Below are positions 1 through 4,820 of a stretch of 5,432 bases of DNA, piece by piece. Origin of the DNA: Bacteroidota bacterium (lineage in GTDB: Bacteria; Bacteroidota; Bacteroidia; Cytophagales; Cyclobacteriaceae). Under the pieces are notes generated by a model, which had not been told where the DNA came from, made no database searches, and saw nothing but the letters and a program-made list of their open reading frames with translations. The translations under genes and the position numbers were made by a program. Each line of letters begins with the position of its first letter. Positions within the stretch are counted from its first letter, which is position 1. Location of the stretch: positions 1 to 5,432 of the forward strand of contig JAHEMS010000274.1 of NCBI GenBank assembly GCA_024643595.1, written 5' to 3'.

Positions 1-1545
1 GCCATCAGAAAACCCAAGCATAATGGTTTGATGATTGCTTCTTCGATGTAAGTGCTTCCTGTATTCATCCACCTGGTACAATTGTTCCATTATGGAGGGC
101 GCATGCGCCAAGTCATCAATTGTTTCAAATAGTGGAACAACATCCAATTCTAATCCATCATCGGTTCCGATAAGTAACTTGGCCAATCCATATACTTCAA
201 TGATATGCAACGCACTTTGACAATTACTAATTACGTATCGATGACTTCCTGTTTTGCCATTGCTCTCCTGTATTGATTGAATCGCTCTGATACTATTTAG
301 TGTCTCTGCTACCAGTGGATCCTCTGAATTTAAATCCAGCAAATCCTTAAGATTCAATAAATAACTGATCTGTTCCTTCATGGAAAGATTTTCAAATTCA
401 ACCCCAGAAATAGTTTTGCCCAGGCGCGATAATTCGTTCAGGATTTGAATCCATACATAATGATGTTTACGGCTGTCCTGCCGAATATCCAGGCTTGCAA
501 AATAAAATCCGAATTGTTTTACTCTCAGTATAAAGGAATCCAGCAGGTCCAAAAACAAACCATCATGATCGTTCACCAAAAGTTTTCTTGCCGAGCGCAA
601 GTCCAGCAAAAGCGCTTCCACGTGATCATATCCTTTTGTTGTCCCAAAAACCCAGTTGTAAATTTTACGCTCAATGTCGATCATTATTTTATCAACACCT
701 TTGAAGGTAAGCCTCCTTCGTAGCGCGCGGACGTCCCTGTAATAGCATTTTAAAATTGATTCTTGGAGGCGGGCTGCAACTTTTACAGTGATTTCGCTTG
801 TCACAAACGGATTTCCATCACGGTCACCTCCGGGCCAGAACCCGATAACAATTAGTCGATCATTTTTCCACTGTGAAAGAGGTATGTCAAGACCATTAGC
901 CAGCTTTTCAATAATTTGTGGGATTGCATGGTAAAAAACATTCTCTAAATACCAACAAAGTGTGATTGCCTCATCATATGGCGTTGGTTTGGTATCATTT
1001 ATGAAACCTGTTTTACCTAATTGCTGCATGAATAAATTAATATTCTCTAACTCATTTGACCTAATCGATTTTTCAAGGTCAGTAAGTATCCCAAGCACAT
1101 GACCAGGATAGAATTGTGTGGGATGAGCTGTTAAAACCGGACGAAGACTGAAATCTTCAAGACGTTTTGCCAGCGCTTCCTCTTTATTTTCAAATTTTGC
1201 CTGAAGCAGCAGCGAAGAAATAGTACCCTTGCCAGTAAGATCATTTATTTGTTCAAAAGCAGAATCTTCAATAGAGTCAAACAAGGCTACCTGTCTTTCC
1301 ACATATTGAATGATATTAAACAATAAGTCAAATTGCTCACTTTGATTTGATCCGGGGGTGAAATCCTGAAAAAATTGATTTAGGATTTCGATGGCGGATT
1401 TGCCCTCTTCAAATCCTGTTTCACAATATTGCTGAAGCAAAGGTAAAAGCGTCCCCGTTCTAAATACATTATGATAAGGCAGTTGCAGAAACAGACTGTT
1501 GAAGATGTGATACCTCGCTCCGATAGTTTGATTATATGTTGGCAT
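1..1545 (-). CDS. ppc: Phosphoenolpyruvate carboxylase, N-terminal 515 residues (cut by window edge)
   Basis: PEP carboxylase adds bicarbonate to phosphoenolpyruvate to make oxaloacetate and phosphate, refilling the TCA cycle from the cytoplasm. Reading frame is open from the ATG at 1545-1543 down to base 1. Motifs in order: TAHPTQ at residues 139-144 with the catalytic His141; FWPGGDRDGNPFVT at 236-249, a hallmark of the family; LDIRQDSRKH at 352-361; VVPLFETIDDL at 469-479; and MLGFSDG at 509-515, the start of the GxSD..KD motif, where the window ends. The missing C-terminal part (family proteins are roughly 850-950 residues) would hold the GRGGS-type loop and the remaining active-site residues. 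The start is well fixed: an in-frame TGA (1551-1549) lies one codon upstream. There is no Shine-Dalgarno sequence. A one-mismatch -7-like box (GACCTTTG, 1614-1607 on the minus strand) is a weak promoter candidate. Transcribed divergently from the lipoprotein gene at 1683. Confidence 0.97.
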   Translation of the reverse strand, partial: MPTYNQTIGARYHIFNSLFLQLPYHNVFRTGTLLPLLQQYCETGFEEGKSAIEILNQFFQDFTPGSNQSEQFDLLFNIIQYVERQVALFDSIEDSAFEQINDLTGKGTISSLLLQAKFENKEEALAKRLEDFSLRPVLTAHPTQFYPGHVLGILTDLEKSIRSNELENINLFMQQLGKTGFINDTKPTPYDEAITLCWYLENVFYHAIPQIIEKLANGLDIPLSQWKNDRLIVIGFWPGGDRDGNPFVTSEITVKVAARLQESILKCYYRDVRALRRRLTFKGVDKIMIDIERKIYNWVFGTTKGYDHVEALLLDLRSARKLLVNDHDGLFLDLLDSFILRVKQFGFYFASLDIRQDSRKHHYVWIQILNELSRLGKTISGVEFENLSMKEQISYLLNLKDLLDLNSEDPLVAETLNSIRAIQSIQESNGKTGSHRYVISNCQSALHIIEVYGLAKLLIGTDDGLELDVVPLFETIDDLAHAPSIMEQLYQVDEYRKHLHRRSNHQTIMLGFSDG

Positions 1546-1631
1546 GTCTCAAAATGAGAGTCTAAATTACGCCAAAGTGTTGGAAGTTCCATTTTTGAAC
1601 CTTCGTCAAAGGTCATTGTTAGAATGGGGTG

Positions 1632-1662
1632 TTGCTTCTAAATCTATTTTAGTCTACCTTTT
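1632..1662 (+). promoter_or_regulatory. Candidate Bacteroidota promoter for the lipoprotein gene
   Basis: TTG at 1632-1634 and TACCTTTT at 1655-1662 are separated by 20 bases. This resembles the Bacteroidota sigma-A-type promoter (-33 TTG/TTTG, -7 TAnnTTTG), with the final G of the -7 box replaced by T. The start of transcription would fall near 1668-1670, leaving a leader of about 14 bases before the ATG at 1683. Seen: the motif and spacing. Inferred: promoter activity. Confidence 0.4.
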
Positions 1663-1682
1663 CAATCGATTACAAAAAGCCT

Positions 1683-2258
1683 ATGAAAAAAATTTACTTT
1701 CCGGTTTTTATTGTACTTATCCTATCCTCCTGCTTAGGATATAAGGAACTTCCCGTTGAATATGACTACAGCTATAGGGGAAATTTCAAAAAGTACAGAA
1801 CTTTTGAAATAATGCGGCCCGTTGGATTGAGCGACACCACAATGACCAATGAGGTGATTGAAAAGTCCATTGTATCCCGAATGAAATTTCTGGGGTACAG
1901 GCAAACAGACAATAAACCCCACTTGATCATTGGCTTTAAAATGTATGCCGATAGTCTTCGATTTAATGGATATAACCAACCAGACATTGAGGATTGGATA
2001 AAATCCCAGAATACAGACATCGAGTATGATGCAAAGAAACTGGATTTGAAAACCGGAACGCTGCTTATTCAGTTTTTTGATAGACGTCAAAATCGATCAA
2101 TATGGCAAGGATATGCAACCACCATATACGGAGGTATTAATTTTAACAGTGAGCGTCATCTCCGTAACGCCGTAATTTCCATATTGGATAAGTATCGATT
2201 CATGGCGGAGGGATTTACTGAGGGCACCACTGCCCAAGTAAATGATAATGACCTGTAA
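1683..2258 (+). CDS. Predicted lipoprotein, DUF4136-like
   Basis: A 191-residue protein of unknown function. It starts with a lipoprotein signal peptide: K2K3, a hydrophobic stretch over residues 4-14 and a lipobox LSSC ending at Cys17, so it is probably lipid-anchored to the cell envelope. The rest fits the DUF4136 pattern: an early YDYSYRGNFKKYRTFEI segment (27-43, the 'D.s.df..YkTF' region), LGYRQTDNKPHLIIGF (70-85, like 'GY......PDLLV'), the core GTLLIQFFDRRQNRSIWQGYA (125-145, like 'GtL.idl.D.....vWrG.a') and a C-terminal helix with AVISILDKYRF (163-173, like 'aV..iL..fP'). The family call is from memory of these patterns. The acidic tail NDNDL is not part of the family core. The ATG is the first in frame after a TAG at 1650-1652. 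It stands alone: ppc is divergent, and the tRNA downstream has its own promoter. A role in envelope maintenance is possible but unsupported. Confidence 0.85.
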   Translation: MKKIYFPVFIVLILSSCLGYKELPVEYDYSYRGNFKKYRTFEIMRPVGLSDTTMTNEVIEKSIVSRMKFLGYRQTDNKPHLIIGFKMYADSLRFNGYNQPDIEDWIKSQNTDIEYDAKKLDLKTGTLLIQFFDRRQNRSIWQGYATTIYGGINFNSERHLRNAVISILDKYRFMAEGFTEGTTAQVNDNDL

Positions 2259-2264
2259 TTGACT

Positions 2265-2283
2265 GGAAAGGTATTTTTCCTTT
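2265..2283 (+). terminator. Weak hairpin after the lipoprotein gene
   Basis: AAAGG (2267-2271) pairs with CCTTT (2279-2283) around a T-rich loop; GGAAA/TTTCC is an alternative pairing. It lies a few bases after the stop at 2258. The stem is only 5 bp and is followed by TTTAAAA rather than a clean T tract, so termination here is a guess based mainly on position. Confidence 0.22.
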
Positions 2284-2302
2284 AAAATCAGTGAAATTCA
2301 GG

Positions 2303-2332
2303 TTTCTCTTTTAAAAAATAATTCTACCTTTG
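2303..2332 (+). promoter_or_regulatory. Promoter for tRNA-Gln (and possibly prs)
   Basis: TACCTTTG at 2325-2332 is an exact match to the Bacteroidota -7 consensus TAnnTTTG. TTTC at 2303-2306, 18 bases upstream, is a one-mismatch -33 element (consensus TTTG). The transcript should start near 2337-2340, about 20 bases before the tRNA, which is a normal distance for a tRNA leader. It is the only strong promoter seen upstream of prs and may serve prs and rplY by readthrough. Confidence 0.72.
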
Positions 2333-2334
2333 CG

Positions 2335-2353
2335 AACCCTTTTTTAAGGGGTT
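2335..2353 (+). promoter_or_regulatory. Dyad symmetry at the presumed transcription start, pre-tRNA leader
   Basis: Bases 2335-2342 (AACCCTTT) can pair with 2346-2353 (AAGGGGTT) as 8 pairs including one T-G wobble, around a TTT loop. The dyad overlaps the predicted start of transcription and ends 6 bases before the tRNA. It could be a hairpin removed during 5' processing of the pre-tRNA, an operator-like site, or chance. Only the symmetry is seen; function is not. Confidence 0.3.
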
Positions 2354-2359
2354 AATGAT

Positions 2360-2432
2360 TGCCCGATGGTGTAACTGGCAACACGCTTGATTTTGATTCA
2401 AGAAAGTCCAGGTTCGAGCCCTGGTCGGGCAA
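2360..2432 (+). tRNA. tRNA-Gln, anticodon TTG
   Basis: A complete cloverleaf can be drawn by hand. Acceptor TGCCCGA (2360-2366) pairs with TCGGGCA (2425-2431), with discriminator A2432. The D stem is GTGT/ACAC (2369-2372, 2381-2384) with loop AACTGGCA. The anticodon stem CTTGA/TCAAG (2386-2390, 2398-2402) encloses TTTTGAT, putting anticodon TTG at 2393-2395, which reads CAA and CAG. The T arm is CCAGG/CCTGG (2408-2412, 2420-2424) with loop TTCGAGC. U1-A72, as in other bacterial tRNA-Gln, agrees with the anticodon. CCA is not encoded (CAA follows), so it must be added after transcription. An intrinsic terminator begins 3 bases downstream. Confidence 0.96.
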
Positions 2433-2434
2433 CA

Positions 2435-2467
2435 AAATCCCGGGTTAAAAGCCGGGATTTAATTTTT
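2435..2467 (+). terminator. Intrinsic terminator between tRNA-Gln and prs
   Basis: AAATCCCGG (2435-2443) pairs perfectly with CCGGGATTT (2452-2460) around an 8-base loop, and AATTTTT follows. It fits as the 3' end of the tRNA transcript. It ends only 14 bases before the prs start codon, so unless a promoter is hidden inside the tRNA, prs must be reached by readthrough. Confidence 0.82.
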
Positions 2468-2481
2468 AAAGAATAAATAGC

Positions 2482-3411
2482 ATGGCAGTAAAAATCTTTT
2501 CCGGACGCGCTACCACCTACCTGGCGGAAAAAATTGCCCATGCCTATGGCGAACCGCTCGGGACAGTCAATTATCAACAATTTAGCGATGGGGAAATGTC
2601 CCCATTTATTGGTGAATCTGTGAGAGGCCATGATGTTTTTATCGTGCAGTCCACCTTTGCACCTGCCGATAATTTTATGGAACTCTTGCTCATGATTGAT
2701 GCCGCTAAGAGAGCTAGCGCACTAAACGTAAATGTGCTTATTCCCTACTTCGGTTATGCACGACAGGATCGAAAAGATAAGCCCAGGGTGGCTATAGCTG
2801 CGAAGCTGATTGCCAACCTTTTATCCGCTGCCGGTGCCAATCGTATCATGACCTGCGATTTACATGCTGATCAGATTCAAGGATTTTTTGATATACCGGT
2901 TGATCACCTGGATGGTAATTACATCTTCGTACCTTATTTGAAATCACTCGGCTTAAAAGATATTATGTTTGCATCACCCGATGTGGGTGGCATCAAGCGG
3001 GCGAGAAGTTTTGCAAAATTCTTTGGAGCCGACCTTGCCGTATGCGATAAATACAGAAGGGAAGCCAACAAGATCGAATCCATGCGATTGATTGGAGAAG
3101 TAGAAGGCAAAGACGTCATACTGGTAGATGATTTGGTAGATACTGCTGGCACAATTTGTAGGGCAGCGGAACTACTGAAGGAAAAGGGAGCCAATACCGT
3201 TCGTGCAATTTGTACCCATCCAGTACTTTCAGGCAATGCTTACGAAACCGTAAATAATTCTGTGTTAGAGGAATTAGTGGTTTCTGATACCATTCCATTG
3301 AAAGGACAGTCACCTAAAATAAAAGTGCTTACGGTTTCTGATCTTTTCGCTAAGGCAATTCGCAAGATTCATGATCATGAATCCATAAGCTCACTATTCA
3401 TTCGTTTATAA
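2482..3411 (+). CDS. prs: Ribose-phosphate pyrophosphokinase (PRPP synthetase)
   Basis: Transfers the pyrophosphate group of ATP to ribose 5-phosphate, giving PRPP for purine, pyrimidine, NAD, histidine and tryptophan synthesis; cytoplasmic, class I enzymes form hexamers. The 309 residues match the usual length (about 310-320). Motifs in order: FSDGE (34-38, ATP site); ESVRGHDVFIVQST (45-58); PYFGYARQDRK (88-98); DLHADQIQGFFDIPVDHL (126-143) with the metal/ATP-site His128; the flexible catalytic loop DKYRREAN (189-196) with Lys190 and Arg192; and the PRPP-binding loop VILVDDLVDTAGT (212-224). The loop has Tyr191 where E. coli and B. subtilis have Arg (KRR), while the two catalytic residues are kept. 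The ATG is the first in frame after TAA at 2467-2469; no Shine-Dalgarno is seen. It lies 33 bases upstream of rplY with nothing like a promoter between, so the two are probably cotranscribed. Confidence 0.98.
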   Translation: MAVKIFSGRATTYLAEKIAHAYGEPLGTVNYQQFSDGEMSPFIGESVRGHDVFIVQSTFAPADNFMELLLMIDAAKRASALNVNVLIPYFGYARQDRKDKPRVAIAAKLIANLLSAAGANRIMTCDLHADQIQGFFDIPVDHLDGNYIFVPYLKSLGLKDIMFASPDVGGIKRARSFAKFFGADLAVCDKYRREANKIESMRLIGEVEGKDVILVDDLVDTAGTICRAAELLKEKGANTVRAICTHPVLSGNAYETVNNSVLEELVVSDTIPLKGQSPKIKVLTVSDLFAKAIRKIHDHESISSLFIRL

Positions 3412-3444
3412 TCAACTATCAATAAATTAAAACAAAAACAAATT
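3412..3444 (+). promoter_or_regulatory. A-rich translation leader of rplY
   Basis: The 33 bases between prs and rplY are almost free of G and dominated by A (AAATTAAAACAAAAACAAATT just before the ATG, split here only by position 3424-3444). There is no Shine-Dalgarno sequence and no promoter motif. An unstructured A-rich leader of this sort is typical for well-translated Bacteroidota genes, which rely little on anti-Shine-Dalgarno pairing. The role is inferred from composition. Confidence 0.4.
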
Positions 3445-4107
3445 ATGAAAACCATCGAGATTATAGGGTATCGAAGAGCAAATCTCGGCAAGACGGACGC
3501 CCAGAAAGTCCGTGAAGAAGGAAATGTGCCATGCGTACTTTACGGAGGCAATGAACAGGTGCATTTTTATTCACCCGTGATTTTATTCCGTGATCTTATC
3601 TACACCAATGAAGCACATTTCGTGCATTTAAATATTGAAGGTGAAGAGTGTCAGGCCATCATGCAGGAAGTACAATTTCATCCGGTGAGTGAAATTATTC
3701 TGCACGTTGATTTCCTCCGTATTAGCGAAGACCGCAAAATTAAAATGGATATTCCTACCCGTTTGGTGGGTTTGGCTCCAGGGGTTTCCAAGGGTGGCGC
3801 TTTGGTACGCAAAAGAGCATCACTGAAAGTGTATGCATTTCCTAAAGATATGCCCGACCATGTGGATGTAGATTGTTCTGAACTTGATTTCCATCACTCA
3901 GTAAAAGTGGGTGATATGAAGGTTGACAAGCTCGAATTCCTAGATCCGAAGAAATCATCTATTGCGGTCGTGGAAGTGCCTCGCGCTGCTAAGTTGGCTG
4001 AGGAAACGGTTGCAGAAACTCCTGCTGCTGGCGCTGCACCTGCAGCCGCTCCTGCCGCGGATGCTAAAAAAGTGGAAGCACCTAAGAAAGACGAAAAGAA
4101 AAAGTAA
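3445..4107 (+). CDS. rplY: 50S ribosomal protein L25 / general stress protein Ctc family
   Basis: Binds 5S rRNA in the central protuberance of the 50S subunit. At 220 residues it is the long TL5/CTC form rather than the short E. coli L25 of about 94. The N-terminal L25 domain spans residues 1-92, with the typical opening (RRANLGKTDAQKVREEGNVPCVLYGG, here at 10-35) and QEVQFHPVSEIILHVDFLRI (74-93). The C-terminal beta domain covers about 97-180, with IPTRLVGLAPGVSKGGAL (103-120). From about 181 on there is a low-complexity tail: Ala/Pro-rich to about 206, then Lys-rich, ending DEKKK, and probably disordered. Such tails are common in Bacteroidota L25 (from memory). The order prs-rplY-pth matches B. 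subtilis prs-ctc-spoVC. Expression probably comes from the prs transcript; a strong terminator follows 17 bases after the stop. Confidence 0.97.
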   Translation: MKTIEIIGYRRANLGKTDAQKVREEGNVPCVLYGGNEQVHFYSPVILFRDLIYTNEAHFVHLNIEGEECQAIMQEVQFHPVSEIILHVDFLRISEDRKIKMDIPTRLVGLAPGVSKGGALVRKRASLKVYAFPKDMPDHVDVDCSELDFHHSVKVGDMKVDKLEFLDPKKSSIAVVEVPRAAKLAEETVAETPAAGAAPAAAPAADAKKVEAPKKDEKKK

Positions 4108-4124
4108 TTTCATTTTCCCAATAC

Positions 4125-4162
4125 AAGAATCCCGTTCTGATATAATCAGCACGGGATTTTTT
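4125..4162 (+). terminator. Intrinsic terminator between rplY and pth
   Basis: AATCCCGT (4128-4135) pairs with ACGGGATT (4151-4158); inside, after one T-C mismatch, CTGAT (4137-4141) pairs with ATCAG (4145-4149) around an ATA loop. The base can extend through AAG (4125-4127) against the T run. Six T (4157-4162) follow the GC part. The stem is long and strong, and marks the likely end of the prs-rplY transcript. Its T tract ends 14 bases before the pth ATG. Confidence 0.87.
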
Positions 4163-4163
4163 G

Positions 4164-4171
4164 TTCCTTTG
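4164..4171 (+). promoter_or_regulatory. Near-consensus -7 box just before pth
   Basis: TTCCTTTG differs from TAnnTTTG at one base. If active, transcription would begin about at the pth ATG (4177), giving a leaderless or nearly leaderless mRNA. No TTG or TTTG is visible at the expected -33 position, which would lie inside the terminator stem. This is a weak call, given because pth otherwise has no promoter downstream of the terminator. Confidence 0.2.
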
Positions 4172-4176
4172 AATTG

Positions 4177-4737
4177 ATGAAGTATCTAATCGCCGGCTTA
4201 GGAAATATTGGCCCAGAGTATGAACTCACCAGGCACAACATTGGCTTTTTGGTGCTCGACCGCATTGCAGATAATCATAAAATTGAATTTACCACCCAAC
4301 GCCTGGCCGATAAGGCTGAGTTAAAATTTAAAGGAAGGCATATTCACCTGATCAAGCCCAATACGTACATGAACCTGAGTGGAAAAGCCATCGCTTACTG
4401 GCTGCAGGAATTGAAAATACCCAAAGAAAACCTGCTCGTAGTCGTTGATGATCTTGCCCTTCCATACGGCACCTTGCGGATGCGCACCAAGGGAAGTGCA
4501 GCAGGGCACAATGGGTTAAAAAATATAGAAGAAATTATAGGTGGACAGGAATATACCCGTCTTCGATTTGGCATAGGCAATGATTTTCAAAGGGGCCAAC
4601 AAGTTGACTTTGTACTTAGTAATTTTTCTCAAGAAGAAATTAAAGAACTTCCTTCCATCATGGACAGAGCAGAAGAAATGGTAAAATCATTCTGTACCAT
4701 TGGCCCAGAAAGGACTATGAATTTTTATAATAAGTAA
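4177..4737 (+). CDS. pth: Peptidyl-tRNA hydrolase
   Basis: Cleaves the ester bond of peptidyl-tRNAs that drop off the ribosome, freeing tRNA for reuse; an essential monomeric cytoplasmic enzyme. The 186 residues are close to the family norm (about 185-200). Catalytic and binding residues are all present: GLGNIGPEYELTRHNIGF (7-24) with Asn10 and the catalytic His20 in the same positions as in E. coli; KPNTYMNLSG (60-69) with Asn66 (E. coli Asn68); VVVDDLALPYG (88-98) with Asp91 (E. coli Asp93); and GHNGLKNI (110-117) with Asn112 (E. coli Asn114). FGIGNDF follows at 131-137. I chose the ATG at 4177 over the TTG one codon upstream at 4174: ATG is stronger, neither has a Shine-Dalgarno, and the ATG start gives the E. 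coli numbering at Asn10/His20. The gene follows rplY as in other bacteria but is separated from it by a strong terminator. Confidence 0.98.
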   Translation: MKYLIAGLGNIGPEYELTRHNIGFLVLDRIADNHKIEFTTQRLADKAELKFKGRHIHLIKPNTYMNLSGKAIAYWLQELKIPKENLLVVVDDLALPYGTLRMRTKGSAAGHNGLKNIEEIIGGQEYTRLRFGIGNDFQRGQQVDFVLSNFSQEEIKELPSIMDRAEEMVKSFCTIGPERTMNFYNK

Positions 4738-4754
4738 TTCTTGTTGCAGTCCTG

Positions 4755-4771
4755 AACTCATAAAATGGGTT
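4755..4771 (+). terminator. Weak hairpin in the pth-comM convergent gap
   Basis: AACTCAT (4755-4761) pairs with ATGGGTT (4765-4771), 7 pairs with one T-G wobble, around an AAA loop, 18 bases after the pth stop. No T tract follows on the plus strand, and read as the minus-strand transcript the wobble becomes a mismatch. It may help end pth transcription, but the evidence is thin. The rest of the gap (4738-4820) shows no gene or clear signal. Confidence 0.22.
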
Positions 4772-4820
4772 AAACATAAATATTATGATTGCAAATGTGT
4801 ATTCTCATCTAACAATACAA

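Noticed and set aside
35..723. Plus-strand open frames at 35-220 and 445-723
   Set aside because: They lie wholly inside the ppc gene on the opposite strand, whose frame carries unmistakable PEP carboxylase motifs; the plus-strand translations are Ser/Asn- or Cys/Gln-rich with no recognisable domain.
1582..1605. Inverted repeat around GGAAGTTCC and GAACCTTC in the divergent promoter region
   Set aside because: The arms pair only with a bulge and overlap no promoter element I trust; it cannot be told from chance without comparison.
1544..1744. Plus-strand frame spanning the ppc-lipoprotein gap
   Set aside because: It overlaps the ppc start and the lipoprotein signal peptide in another frame and shows no family features.
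2398..2631. Minus-strand open frame ending in ARPGLEPGLS
   Set aside because: This peptide is the well-known false protein that arises from reading the antisense of a tRNA T arm; the frame runs across tRNA-Gln and the start of prs.
4174..4176. TTG as start of pth
   Set aside because: The adjacent ATG at 4177 is the stronger start and gives the usual N-terminus with Asn10 and His20.
3955..4177. Frames on both strands over the L25 tail (Leu-rich and Ser/Cys-rich)
   Set aside because: They are frame shadows of the Ala/Lys-rich low-complexity tail.
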